From positions 1 to 47,049 of the forward strand of contig CAIVHU010000127.1 of NCBI GenBank assembly GCA_903905735.1: a DNA stretch of 47,049 nt, given 5' to 3'. The notes below the pieces were generated by a model. That model had not been told where the DNA came from. It saw nothing but the letters and a program-made list of their open reading frames with translations, and ran no database searches. The position numbers and the translations under genes are program-made. The DNA comes from an uncultured beta proteobacterium. Lineage in GTDB: Bacteria > Pseudomonadota > Gammaproteobacteria > Burkholderiales > Burkholderiaceae_C. Position 1 is the stretch's first letter. Each line of letters starts with the position of its first letter. Positions 26,888 to 35,859 of this stretch are shown one piece after another.

Positions 26888-27883
26888 ATGAGCAACCCCT
26901 TACAGAACCTGATGCGCAAGGCGACGCAGCTGACGCAGTCAGGTCATTTGACCGAGGCGACCGAAGTGATCCAGCGCCTGCTGCGCGGCCATGGCCCTGC
27001 GACCCGCCACGCATGCGCCCCAGCTACCAGTGACAGCGCCGGTGAATTCATCAGCGGCACCCACACGCATGCCAACTTGACGCGCCGCTACAAGCTTTAC
27101 ATCCCGCCAGGTCGCGCGGGCCAGGCGCTGCCGCTGGTGGTGATGCTGCACGGCTGCACCCAAAACCCGGACGACTTTGCCGCAGGCACTGGCATGAACC
27201 AGCGCGCTCGGGCGCAGGGCTTTTTTGTGCTCTACCCCGAGCAACCGAAAGATGCCAATCCATCAGCCTGCTGGAACTGGTTCAAGCACAACCATCAAAA
27301 GCGCGGCAGCGGCGAGCCAGCACTGATCGCCAGCCTGACGCAAGCCATCACCCGGCAATATGGTCTGGATGCCCGGCGCGTTTTTGTGGCGGGTCTGTCA
27401 GCAGGCGGAGCGATGGCGGCCGTGTTGGCAGCCGCCTATCCGGACATTTATGCGGCGGTGGGCGTGCATTCAGGGGTGCCAGCGGGCGCGGCGAGCAATG
27501 TGGCGCAGGCGCTGATGGTCATGAAAAGCGGGCACTCAGGCACTTCAACCCACCCGCCGATCACCATCCCGACCATCGTGTTTCATGGCGACGAGGACAA
27601 AACCGTGCATCCGCGCAATGGCGAACAGGTGATTGCCGCCATCCAGGGGCACGTCGCGGGCAGTGCAAGCGTGGAACAAGGTCTGTCCGCACAAGGGCGG
27701 CGCTACACACGATCAATCCGTCACGATGACCAGGGCAATGTGCTGAGCGAGCACTGGCTGGTGCACGGTGCCGGGCACGACTGGTCAGGCGGACAGGCTG
27801 CGGGTTCGTACACCGATATAGCCGGACCCGATGCCACGGGCGAAATGCTGCGCTTCTTCTTCAGTCAGAAGCTCAAAGCCTGA
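26888..27883 (+). CDS. PHB depolymerase-family esterase
   Basis: An alpha/beta-hydrolase of the extracellular-PHB-depolymerase/LpqC-like family. LTRRYKLYIPPG and LPLVVMLHGCTQNPDDFA start the catalytic fold; the nucleophile serine is in FVAGLSAGGAMAAVLAA, the acid in VFHGDEDKTVHP and the histidine in VHGAGHDWSGG. The first 60 residues contain an amphipathic MRKATQLTQ-type segment and no signal peptide, so it is probably cytoplasmic or atypically exported. ATG 26888 (331 residues) is preferred to a TTG four codons earlier. Stops 2 nt before the convergent pssA stop. Confidence 0.88.
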   Translation: MSNPLQNLMRKATQLTQSGHLTEATEVIQRLLRGHGPATRHACAPATSDSAGEFISGTHTHANLTRRYKLYIPPGRAGQALPLVVMLHGCTQNPDDFAAGTGMNQRARAQGFFVLYPEQPKDANPSACWNWFKHNHQKRGSGEPALIASLTQAITRQYGLDARRVFVAGLSAGGAMAAVLAAAYPDIYAAVGVHSGVPAGAASNVAQALMVMKSGHSGTSTHPPITIPTIVFHGDEDKTVHPRNGEQVIAAIQGHVAGSASVEQGLSAQGRRYTRSIRHDDQGNVLSEHWLVHGAGHDWSGGQAAGSYTDIAGPDATGEMLRFFFSQKLKA

Positions 27884-27885
27884 TT

Positions 27886-28515
27886 TCAAAGCTTGGGAAT
27901 GCGTATGCGGCTCACCATCAGCGAGCCCGACACAGCAAACATCAGTACCAGCGGGTGCAGCGTGAAGCCCCCCAGCACCACCTGCCCGAACCACAGCGCA
28001 TGGTGCAAGGCATCTTGTCTGGCCGCCAGAAACAGCACAAACACCAGCAGCAAGGACGTGGGAATCGGCGTGCCTTCAAAGTACTTCACCTTGCCCTGAC
28101 CTTCTTCCGAAAATGCCTCGGCCGTGACGTTGTAACGCGCCAGGCGTGACACGCCGCAGGCCACAAACGCGGTCAGGATCACGCGGTCATACAGCCCCTG
28201 CATGCCGCAGCCATACGCAATCAGCGCCGGGGCTACGCCAAACGAGATCACGTCTGCCAGCGAATCCAGCTCACGCCCCAGCACCGAGGTTTTCTGCCGC
28301 CAGCGGGCAATGCGCCCGTCGAGCACGTCAAAAATGAAAGCCGCCAGAATCAGCGCGCATGCAAAGTAAACATGCAGCACCAAGCCGGTCTGCAAGTAAG
28401 TCATGATCGAAAACATGGCCCCGGTGCCGCACACTGCGTTACCCAGCGTGAACCAGTCCGCCAGGGTGAACTCCCGGATCATCGCGAAAGGCTTTTTGGT
28501 GTCGTTGTTGCTCAT
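27886..28515 (-). CDS. pssA: CDP-diacylglycerol-serine O-phosphatidyltransferase
   Basis: Makes phosphatidylserine from CDP-diacylglycerol and serine, the first step towards phosphatidylethanolamine. The CDP-alcohol phosphatidyltransferase motif is complete: DGRIARW, then GRELDSLAD, with the metal-binding aspartates. Several hydrophobic helices over 209 residues; this is the membrane-bound (PssA type II) form rather than the soluble E. coli type. Confidence 0.92.
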   Translation of the reverse strand: MSNNDTKKPFAMIREFTLADWFTLGNAVCGTGAMFSIMTYLQTGLVLHVYFACALILAAFIFDVLDGRIARWRQKTSVLGRELDSLADVISFGVAPALIAYGCGMQGLYDRVILTAFVACGVSRLARYNVTAEAFSEEGQGKVKYFEGTPIPTSLLLVFVLFLAARQDALHHALWFGQVVLGGFTLHPLVLMFAVSGSLMVSRIRIPKL

Positions 28516-28634
28516 GGGGTGAGGTTACCTGAATCTGATGCCCTGACTGTACGCCGGGCGACGCAGCCAGAACTTGGGTCGTGCAGCGCAGTCAATCGCA
28601 CTTTGGCCTGACCAAGCTGCTAATTTGCAAGTTC

Positions 28635-29072
28635 TTACGCCACGGGCACGTTCTGGCTAATTTTTTTGCCCATGCTGACCCGCGGCTCGACGACGTAGCC
28701 CAGTGACTCGTAAAACGCTGCCACGCTTTCGTTGCCGCCACGGATCTGGAGATTGATCTTCAGGCAGCCGCGCGCTGTCAGGGCCGCTTCAGCAAAACGC
28801 ACCAGCGCCGCGCCCAGGCCCTGCTGGCGCTGGTTTGGGTGCACCGCCACTGAATACAACCATCCGCGATGGCCGTCATATCCGCCCATCACCGTCCCAG
28901 CGACAGCCCCGTCAACCAGCGCCACAAAAAACAGCCCGTCAGCCACCGCCAGCTTCCTGTCGATTGCCAGGTCTGGCGCGTTGTGCGCGTCTGCATAACC
29001 GAAGGCGGTTTGCCACAGTTGAATCACTTGTTGCCGGTGGCTGGAGTCGGAGTATTCGAGGATGGTGTGCAT
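28635..29072 (-). CDS. GNAT-family N-acetyltransferase (YpeA-like)
   Basis: A single GNAT domain of about 145 residues. The acetyl-CoA site is in LYSVAVHPNQRQQGLGAALV; NLQIRGGNESVAAFYESLGY is the conserved C-terminal part typical of YpeA. The start ATG at 29072 (MHTILEYSD) is preferred to a TTG four codons upstream. Substrate unknown. It is 33 nt after the HigA stop on the same strand and may share its transcript. Confidence 0.85.
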   Translation of the reverse strand: MHTILEYSDSSHRQQVIQLWQTAFGYADAHNAPDLAIDRKLAVADGLFFVALVDGAVAGTVMGGYDGHRGWLYSVAVHPNQRQQGLGAALVRFAEAALTARGCLKINLQIRGGNESVAAFYESLGYVVEPRVSMGKKISQNVPVA

Positions 29073-29105
29073 GGGTTCGTCCAATGGAACAAAAGCCGCT
29101 GTCGG

Positions 29106-29426
29106 TCAAGCCACCGAAGAAGCCATCGGCAGCACTTCCTTGTCGATCTTGCTGGCCAATGCCTTTTGCGCCACCTTGACTTCAAATGCGGTTTGCAGAT
29201 TCATCCAGCTTTGCACATCACCGCCAAAGTACCGCACCAACCGCATGGCGGTATCCACCGTGATGCCACGCCGTTCCAGCACGATGTCATTGACACGCGA
29301 TGCAGGAACTTTGAGCGACTGCGCCAGCGCGTTGGCGCTGATGCCCAGAGGCTTCAGATAGTCCTCACGCAAGATTTCGCCGGGATGGATGGGGCGAAGA
29401 CCGTTTTCCGGAGCTGCAATGGTCAT
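29106..29426 (-). CDS. higA: HigA-family antitoxin
   Basis: XRE-type helix-turn-helix antitoxin of the HigBA module. RPIHPGEILREDYLKPLGIS and ANALAQSLKVPASRVNDIV, then GITVDTAMRLVRYFG and WMNLQTAFEVKVAQ, are the family pattern. The ATG at 29426 (about 106 residues) is chosen because the family begins MT-x-PENGLRPIHPGE; an upstream start would overlap the toxin gene. The toxin gene comes first, as usual for higBA. Confidence 0.93.
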   Translation of the reverse strand: MTIAAPENGLRPIHPGEILREDYLKPLGISANALAQSLKVPASRVNDIVLERRGITVDTAMRLVRYFGGDVQSWMNLQTAFEVKVAQKALASKIDKEVLPMASSVA

Positions 29427-29442
29427 AAACTTCTCCTGCAAT

Positions 29443-29721
29443 TCAGTGGTAATCCACAATTCTCACGTCACGAACGCCATCAGGTGCCCAGACAAAACAC
29501 AAACGAAACTGGTCATTGATGCGAATACTGTGCTGACCGTTCAGGTCGCCCAGCAAGGCTTCCAGTCTGTTGCCAGGCGGACTTCGCAGGGCGTCCAGCG
29601 TTGCAGCAGAGTCCAACTGCTGCAACTTTCGTTCCGCCACTGACAAGATGTTGACAAAACGTCGCACCCGTTTGCCCGCAAACAAATCGGCCGTGTCTTG
29701 ATCTGCGAATGAAACGATCAT
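29443..29721 (-). CDS. higB: HigB/RelE-family mRNA-interferase toxin
   Basis: Ribosome-dependent endoribonuclease of the RelE fold. The 92 residues begin IVSFADQDTADLFAGKRVRRF, with LDALRSPPGNRLEALLGDL, HSIRINDQFRLCFVW and the end VRIVDYH; these basic and histidine residues form the family active site. It lies 16 nt upstream of higA. A perfect 14-bp palindrome starts 16 nt upstream of its start codon. Confidence 0.92.
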   Translation of the reverse strand: MIVSFADQDTADLFAGKRVRRFVNILSVAERKLQQLDSAATLDALRSPPGNRLEALLGDLNGQHSIRINDQFRLCFVWAPDGVRDVRIVDYH

Positions 29722-29737
29722 GTCCGAATAGTATACC

Positions 29738-29751
29738 GTTTACCGGTAAAC
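29738..29751. promoter_or_regulatory. Palindromic operator candidate upstream of higBA
   Basis: GTTTACCGGTAAAC, a perfect 14-bp palindrome, 17-30 nt before the higB start. A TACCG half-site lies just beside it (29734-29738). It fits a HigA autoregulatory operator; binding is inferred. Confidence 0.65.
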
Positions 29752-29793
29752 AGCAATCGCTGAATGGTAATTTCCCACGACAAGTACTGACCA

Positions 29794-30711
29794 TCAACTC
29801 TCTTCAAAGTAGTCTGAATCGATCCGCTTGACGATATAGGATGCCGCGGCTGCCACACCCACATCAAAGTCAATCATCAGGTCAGCCAGCCGCTTGCCAT
29901 CAATCAGCACCACTTTGGTATCGATTCGGGAGGTGTAGTCTGTCGCATCAACTGTGTAACTTGACGTGGTAATAAACACGCCTTTTTTGGCGCGCTGGCC
30001 TTGCAAGGCACCAACAAACTTTTGAATTTCGGGGCGACCTACAGAGCCCTGCCAGCGCTTGGCCTGAATGAAAATTGTGTCCATACCCAGGCGGTCTTCC
30101 TTGATGATGCCGTCAATGCCGCCATCACCGGTTTGGCCAATGCGCTAACCGGCATCCTTGCGTGAACCGCCGTACCCCATCTTGACCAGCAACTCCACCA
30201 CCAACTGCTCAAAGAACGTGGGCGAGCATGACAGGATGCGTGCGAGGAGTTCCTGCGCCAGTTGCTCGCGCAAGCCCTGATAGGCCAGTTCAATAGCTTC
30301 TTCAGGTGTTGCTTGGGGTGATACGTCCTCGGTCGACTGCTCCGTATCCTTTCCCGGTCGGGAAATTTCCTTGAAAACCAGGTATTCCGGAAACTGCTCC
30401 AGAAACTTCATATCGATGCGCGCCGGATTCGATGCCAGCACTTGAGCGCCGCGCGCCGTGAGCTTGAATACACCGCGTTTGGGAGATTCCAGCAACGCGG
30501 CCTTTTTCAGGTAGGTGCGAGCCCACGCGATTCGATTCTTGAAAATGCCCTGCTGACCTGAGGGCAACAGTTGGGCACGTTCTGCAGGTGTCAACCTGAA
30601 GTGCTCAGCCAAATGCTCATCCGCATCGCGCAGCGTGTGTTCATAGCCATCCGCCAGATGCTGCAAAAAGGCAGCATGCAGGTTTGAAAGTCTGGAATTG
30701 CCATCCGTCAC
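29794..30711 (-). pseudogene. mrr: Mrr-like Type IV restriction endonuclease interrupted by one in-frame amber codon
   Basis: Mrr proteins cut DNA carrying foreign methylation. Read as one frame, the gene has 305 codons plus stop, the size I recall for E. coli Mrr. The first 188 codons carry the Mrr_N winged-helix region (NRIAWARTYLKKAALLES, KLTARGAQVL) and the start of the catalytic domain (SPTFFEQLVVELLVKMGYG, GSRKDAG). Then a TAG at 30147-30145 is followed, without any frame change, by RIGQTGDGGIDGIIKEDRLG and DTIFIQAKRWQG, which holds the family's catalytic D and QxK. The single nonsense change separates DNA-binding and nuclease parts. An internal ATG (30084) could start only the last 96 residues. 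Inactive unless amber is suppressed. Confidence 0.88.
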
Positions 30712-30748
30712 TCCACTCTTTTTTTGTTGTGAACGGTGTCCGAAAATC

Positions 30749-33700
30749 CTACCCCACCCACTTGCGCGCGTTCACCCACAACTGCATCCACGGGCTGAAA
30801 CCTGACAGGTCCTGATCCGTCCAGCTCATCTGGATGTTGCGGAAGACGCGCTCGGGGTGCGGCATCATGGCGGTGAAACGACCGTCTGCCGTGGTCACAG
30901 CGGTCAGACCGCCGGGGCTGCCGTTCGGATTGAAGGGGTAGGCCTCGGTGGCCGCGCCGGAGTTGTTGATGAAACGCATCGCGGCAATCGCCTGGTCGGC
31001 GTTGCCCCGGTGCTTGAAATTGGCGTAGCCCTCGCCGTGCGCCACGGCAATCGGCAGGCGGCTACCGGCCATGTCGGCGAAGAACAACGATGGTGATTCC
31101 AGCACTTCGACCATCGAGAGGCGCGCTTCAAAACGCTCGCTCTGGTTAGTGGTAAAACGTGGCCAGTCTTGTGCGCCGGGGATGATGTCGGCCAGTTCGG
31201 CAAACATCTGGCAACCGTTGCACACGCCCAGGCCGAAGGTATCGGCGCGACCAAAAAAGGCCTTGAACTGGTCCGCCAGCACCGGATTGAAGGTGATGGA
31301 GCGCGCCCAGCCGATGCCTGCGCCCAGCGTGTCGCCATAACTGAAGCCGCCACAGGCCACCACGCCCTTGAAGTCAGCCAGATTGGCGCGGCCCGTTTGC
31401 AGGTCGGTCATGTGCACGTCAAAGGCCTCAAACCCGGCCTCGGTGAAGGCGTAGGCCATTTCGACATGCGAGTTGACGCCCTGCTCGCGCAGCACAGCCA
31501 CCTTGGGGTGGCTGAGCATCAGTGCCGGGGACGCTATTGCATCAGTAGCTGCTCGCCATTGTTCTATAATGGCTAGAGCCTTATTTGGCATATAAACATG
31601 CAAACCCGGATCAGCGGCCACACCTGCGGCAGCATGCTCGGCATCGGCACAGGCGGGGTTGTCGCGCTGCTGGCAGATCTTCCAGCTGGTGGCATCCCAC
31701 ACCTGATGCAGGTCGGCCAGCTTGGCGCTGAAGATGGCTTTGGCATCGCGCCAGACCTGCACCTCGCCCACGCCCGCCTGGATTTCCGAAGCCGCTGGGC
31801 GGGTTTTGCCGACGACGTGGCTGCACTGAATCAGCTGATGGTCGCGCAAAGTCTGCATCACCGCCGTGCGGTCTGCAGTGCGCACTTGCAGCAGCACGCC
31901 GAGTTCTTCGCTGAACAGGGCCTTGAGCGTCAGCTCCTCCCGACGGCCACTGATCTGCCCGGCCCAGTTCTTGGCATCGCCGTGATCCATGCGGCTGTCA
32001 CTGATGCCGTCGCCCTCGGTCACCAGCAGGTCCACATTCAGCGCCACGCCCACATGACCGGCAAACGCCATCTCGCAGGCAGCGGCAAACAGGCCACCGT
32101 CGCTGCGGTCGTGGTAAGCCAGGATGTGGCCGCTGGCGCGCAGCGCATTCACCGCGTTGACCAGATTGATCAGGTCTTGAGGTTGGTCCAGATCTGGCAC
32201 GGCATCGCCCATCTGGCCCAACGTTTGCGCCAGGATGCTGCCGCCCATGCGGTTCTGACTGCGACCCAGGTCGATGAGGATCAGGCTGGTGTCTTCCGTC
32301 GCGTTCAGCTGCGGTGTCAGCGTGCCGCGCACATCGGCCAGCGTGGCAAAGGCGGTGATGATCAGGGAGACCGGTGACGTGACCTTTTTGGCAACGCCAG
32401 ACTCGTCTTTCCACTGCGTGCGCATGGAAAGTGAATCCTTGCCCACCGGAATGCTGATGCCCAGTGCCGGGCACAGTTCCAGTCCGACGGCCTTGACCGT
32501 TTCATACAGTGCCGCGTCTTCACCCGGCTCGCCACAGGCAGCCATCCAGTTGGCAGACAACTTGACGCGGTCCAGATCGATGGGGGCGGCCAGCAGGTTG
32601 GTGATGGCTTCCGCCACCGCCATGCGGCCAGAAGCCGGTGCGTTCACCGTGGCCAGCGGCGTGCGTTCACCCATGGCCATGGCTTCACCAGCGAAACCTT
32701 TGTAATCAGCCAGTGTCACGGCCACGTCTGCCACGGGCACCTGCCAGGGGCCAACCATCTGGTCGCGGTGGCTCAATCCGCCCACGGTGCGGTCGCCAAT
32801 CGTCACCAAAAAACGTTTGGACGCCACGGTGGGGTTTGCCAGCACGTCGATGGCGGCTTGTTGCAGCATGACTGCGCTGAGGTTGACCGGTGCGAAAGTG
32901 CGCTCCAGCGTTTTGACATCGCGGTGCATTTTGGGCGGTTTGCCCAGCAACACGTTCATTGGCATATGGACGGGCATTTCGGCTTCGGCCTGAATCACTT
33001 TGGCCTGAGGTAAATCCACGTCACCCACCATCAGCTGGCGTTCCTCGGTAGCCACACCAACGACGGCAAACGGGCAGCGCTCGCGCTCACACAAGGCTTT
33101 GAAGCCAGGCAATGACTCCGGGCTGATGGCCAGCACGTAACGCTCCTGGCTTTCGTTGGACCAGATTTCCTTCGGTGCCATGCCAGATTCTTCCAGCGGC
33201 ACGCTGCGCAAATCGAACAACGCACCGCGCTGCGCGTCGTTGGTCAGCTCGGGAAAGGCGTTGCTCAAGCCGCCCGCGCCCACGTCGTGGATCGCCAGAA
33301 TCGGGTTGTCGGCACCCTGTAACCAGCACTGGTTGATGACTTCCTGCGCGCGGCGCTGGATTTCGGGGTTGCCGCGCTGCACCGAGTCAAAGTCCAGGTG
33401 AGCGGCGTTGGCACCGGTGGTCATGGAGCTGGCGGCACTGCCGCCCATGCCGATGCGCATGCCCGGGCCGCCAAGCTGGATCAGCAGGCTGCCTGCTGGG
33501 AATTCGATCTTGTGCGTCTGGCTGGCATTAATCACGCCCAGGCCACCGGCGATCATGATCGGCTTGTGATAACCGCGCTGCTCAGTGGCGCGGCTGCCGT
33601 CGGCCATCGCATAGTTCAGGCTCTGCTCGTATTCGCGGAAATAGCCCAGCAAATTGGGGCGGCCAAACTCGTTGTTGAACGCCGCGCCGCCCAGCGGGCC

Positions 33701-34834
33701 TTCAATCATGATTTGCAATGAGCTGGAAATGTGCGACGGCTTGCCGTAGCTGGCGACCTGACCCCAATCGAGCCGGGACACGGTGAACCCGGTCAATCCC
33801 GCCTTGGGTTTGGAGCCGCGCCCAGTCGCGCCTTCGTCACGGATTTCGCCGCCCGCACCGGTGGCCGCACCAGGGAACGGCGAAATGGCGGTGGGGTGGT
33901 TGTGCGTCTCCACCTTCATCAGAATGTGCTGCAAGGCGCTTTGCTTTTGATAGCTGGGTGCGCTTATGAAAACTGGGCTAGAGGCCGATTTGGCACTAAA
34001 GCGTTCAATCTGTGCCCCGGCCATCACCGAGGCATTGTCCGAGTACGCCACCAGCATGTGTTGCGGGTTGGTCTGGTGCGTGTGGCGGATCATGCCAAAC
34101 AGGCTGTGCGGCTGCGCTAGACCATCAATGGTGAACTGGGCGTTGAAAATCTTGTGACGGCAGTGCTCGCTGTTGGCCTGCGCAAACATCATCAGCTCCA
34201 CATCGGTCGGGTTGCGCTGCAGCTGCGTGAAGGCGGTGACCAGATAGTCAATTTCGTCCGCCGCCAGCGCCAGGCCAAACTCGGTGTTGGCCGCCAGCAG
34301 CGCGGCCTTGCCGCCGTGCAACACGTCCACATGCGCCATCGGCGCAGCGGGCAGTTCGGTGAACAGGCTCAAAGCCTGAGCGCGCTCAAACATGGCGCTC
34401 TCAGTCATGCGGTCGTGCAACAGGTCGGCCATCTGCGCCAATTGCTGCTGATTCAGCGTCGGTTTGGAGAGCAGCCCGCTTTTGAGCGTGATGCGGTATT
34501 CCACGATGCGCTCGACGCGCTTGATAGCCAGGCCGCAGTTGTGCGCAATGTCCGTGGCTTTGGAGGCCCAAGGCGACACGGTGCCAAAACGCGGCGTGAC
34601 CACAATCAGTGCGCCATCTGTCGGCCCTGCGTAAGGTTCGCCGTAGGTCAGCAAGGCGGCCAACTGGTCTTTCAGGGCGGCATCAGGCTCGTCAACGCTG
34701 GCCACCAGATGCACGTAGCGAGCGGCGATGCCGCTGATCTTGTCATGCACGGCCTGCAATGCTGGCAAAAGTTGCTGGACTCGGAACGCGCTGAAGGCGC
34801 TGCCGCCCTCGAATGGGGTGAGATGCAGGGTCAC
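30749..34834 (-). CDS. purL: Phosphoribosylformylglycinamidine synthase (FGAM synthase), large single-chain form
   Basis: Purine biosynthesis step 4: converts FGAR, glutamine and ATP to FGAM. A single chain of 1361 residues. An N-terminal PurS-like region is followed by the linker with [18 protein letters not shown] and the first synthase half ([38 protein letters not shown]), the second half ([29 protein letters not shown]), then a glutamine amidotransferase with the nucleophile cysteine in [12 protein letters not shown] and the histidine and glutamate in [10 protein letters not shown]. The start is GTG. Two 41-bp element copies lie antisense within it, encoding [17 protein letters not shown] and [17 protein letters not shown], the latter in the linker before [18 protein letters not shown]. 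Confidence 0.96.
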   Translation of the reverse strand: MTLHLTPFEGGSAFSAFRVQQLLPALQAVHDKISGIAARYVHLVASVDEPDAALKDQLAALLTYGEPYAGPTDGALIVVTPRFGTVSPWASKATDIAHNCGLAIKRVERIVEYRITLKSGLLSKPTLNQQQLAQMADLLHDRMTESAMFERAQALSLFTELPAAPMAHVDVLHGGKAALLAANTEFGLALAADEIDYLVTAFTQLQRNPTDVELMMFAQANSEHCRHKIFNAQFTIDGLAQPHSLFGMIRHTHQTNPQHMLVAYSDNASVMAGAQIERFSAKSASSPVFISAPSYQKQSALQHILMKVETHNHPTAISPFPGAATGAGGEIRDEGATGRGSKPKAGLTGFTVSRLDWGQVASYGKPSHISSSLQIMIEGPLGGAAFNNEFGRPNLLGYFREYEQSLNYAMADGSRATEQRGYHKPIMIAGGLGVINASQTHKIEFPAGSLLIQLGGPGMRIGMGGSAASSMTTGANAAHLDFDSVQRGNPEIQRRAQEVINQCWLQGADNPILAIHDVGAGGLSNAFPELTNDAQRGALFDLRSVPLEESGMAPKEIWSNESQERYVLAISPESLPGFKALCERERCPFAVVGVATEERQLMVGDVDLPQAKVIQAEAEMPVHMPMNVLLGKPPKMHRDVKTLERTFAPVNLSAVMLQQAAIDVLANPTVASKRFLVTIGDRTVGGLSHRDQMVGPWQVPVADVAVTLADYKGFAGEAMAMGERTPLATVNAPASGRMAVAEAITNLLAAPIDLDRVKLSANWMAACGEPGEDAALYETVKAVGLELCPALGISIPVGKDSLSMRTQWKDESGVAKKVTSPVSLIITAFATLADVRGTLTPQLNATEDTSLILIDLGRSQNRMGGSILAQTLGQMGDAVPDLDQPQDLINLVNAVNALRASGHILAYHDRSDGGLFAAACEMAFAGHVGVALNVDLLVTEGDGISDSRMDHGDAKNWAGQISGRREELTLKALFSEELGVLLQVRTADRTAVMQTLRDHQLIQCSHVVGKTRPAASEIQAGVGEVQVWRDAKAIFSAKLADLHQVWDATSWKICQQRDNPACADAEHAAAGVAADPGLHVYMPNKALAIIEQWRAATDAIASPALMLSHPKVAVLREQGVNSHVEMAYAFTEAGFEAFDVHMTDLQTGRANLADFKGVVACGGFSYGDTLGAGIGWARSITFNPVLADQFKAFFGRADTFGLGVCNGCQMFAELADIIPGAQDWPRFTTNQSERFEARLSMVEVLESPSLFFADMAGSRLPIAVAHGEGYANFKHRGNADQAIAAMRFINNSGAATEAYPFNPNGSPGGLTAVTTADGRFTAMMPHPERVFRNIQMSWTDQDLSGFSPWMQLWVNARKWVG
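31545..31590 (+). repeat. 41-bp dispersed element, antisense inside purL (copy 1)
   Basis: Left arm TAGCTGCTCGCCATT, 7 nt, right arm AATGGCTAGAGCCT, then TATTT. GCCATT and AATGGC pair perfectly; compared with the usual GCGCTT/AAGGGC, both sides have changed together, which supports a conserved hairpin. Confidence 0.8.
33945..33992 (+). repeat. 41-bp dispersed element, antisense inside purL (copy 2)
   Basis: Left arm TAGCTGGGTGCGCTT, 7 nt, right arm CTGGGCTAGAGGCC, then GATTT. It lies in the segment encoding [15 protein letters not shown], in a variable loop between IERF and the conserved [15 protein letters not shown]. Confidence 0.85.
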
Positions 34835-35002
34835 GATGGGGGCCTGTTGAAGTGCTGTCGGGTTGAAAAAGCCTCGCGGCGCAGGCGCTGACTGGGCCTG
34901 GCCGTGAAGCGGACGATTTTATCAGTGCGCCCCACTGGCGGGCACCACGCAAGCAGCACGAGCCGGGTCAACCCCACCCCCAGCGTGGCGCTGTCCCAAT
35001 GG

Positions 35003-35016
35003 GATAATCCGGCTCC
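35003..35016 (+). promoter_or_regulatory. GATAATCC motif directly before the map start codon
   Basis: GATAATCC, five bases, then CATG. A -10-like GATAAT this close to the ATG would place the transcription start at or beside the start codon, i.e. a leaderless or near-leaderless mRNA. Identical motif and spacing occur before rlhA (22345-22358). I see no good -35 and no Shine-Dalgarno in either case. Confidence 0.4.
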
Positions 35017-35826
35017 ATGACTATCACCATCAAAGATTCCGAAGACATTGCCGGGATGCGCGTGGCTGGCCGCCTGGCTGGCGAACTGCTCGATTACCTG
35101 GCCCCGTTTGTCAAACCCGGCGTAACCACCAACGAGCTCGATCGCCTGGCCGACAACTACACCACGCAGGTGCAAGGTGCCATCTCCGCCCCGCTGAACT
35201 ACGCACCTGGCGGCCACAATCCCTATCCCAAAGCCATCTGCACCTCGATCAACCATCAGGTGTGTCATGGCATCCCCAATGACAAGCCTTTGAAAAAAGG
35301 CGACATCGTGAATGTGGATGTCACCGTCATCAAAGACGGCTGGCACGGGGATTCGAGCCGCATGTACATGGTCGGCGAGGTGTCGGTGGCAGCCCGCCGC
35401 CTGTGCAACCTGACCTATGACGCCATGTGGAAAGGCATCATGAAGGTGCGCGAAGGTGCCTACCTGGGCGACATCGGCCACGCCATCCAGGTCTTTGCTG
35501 AGGGCCAGGGCCTGAGCGTGGTGCGCGAGTTTTGCGGCCACGGCATTGGCCGCAAGTTTCATGAAGACCCGCAGGTGCTGCACTATGGCCGCCCGGGTAC
35601 GCTCGACGAGCTCAAGGCCGGCATGACCATCACCATTGAGCCGATGCTCAACATTGGCCGGCGCGAGATCAAGGAAATGGGCGATGGCTGGACCATCGTC
35701 ACCAAAGACCGATCGCTCTCGGCGCAGTGGGAGCACACCGTGCTGGTCACACCCACCGGTTATGAGGTGTTGACCCTGTCTGCCAATAGCCCGCCGATCC
35801 CGGCATTTGTGACGCCGTCTGCCTGA
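35017..35826 (+). CDS. map: Type I methionine aminopeptidase
   Basis: Removes the initiator methionine from new proteins after deformylation. The five metal ligands are visible: D101 in VNVDVT, D112 in WHGDSSR, H175 in CGHGIG, E208 in TIEPML and E239 in AQWEHT; H84 in VCHGIPN is also conserved. 269 residues, typical of proteobacterial Map. Directly followed by glnD (33 nt), a frequent order. def, its functional partner, is at 39.2-39.8 kb. Confidence 0.96.
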   Translation: MTITIKDSEDIAGMRVAGRLAGELLDYLAPFVKPGVTTNELDRLADNYTTQVQGAISAPLNYAPGGHNPYPKAICTSINHQVCHGIPNDKPLKKGDIVNVDVTVIKDGWHGDSSRMYMVGEVSVAARRLCNLTYDAMWKGIMKVREGAYLGDIGHAIQVFAEGQGLSVVREFCGHGIGRKFHEDPQVLHYGRPGTLDELKAGMTITIEPMLNIGRREIKEMGDGWTIVTKDRSLSAQWEHTVLVTPTGYEVLTLSANSPPIPAFVTPSA

Positions 35827-35859
35827 ATCCCATCTGCTTTGTCCTCTTTCGGGCTTGCC

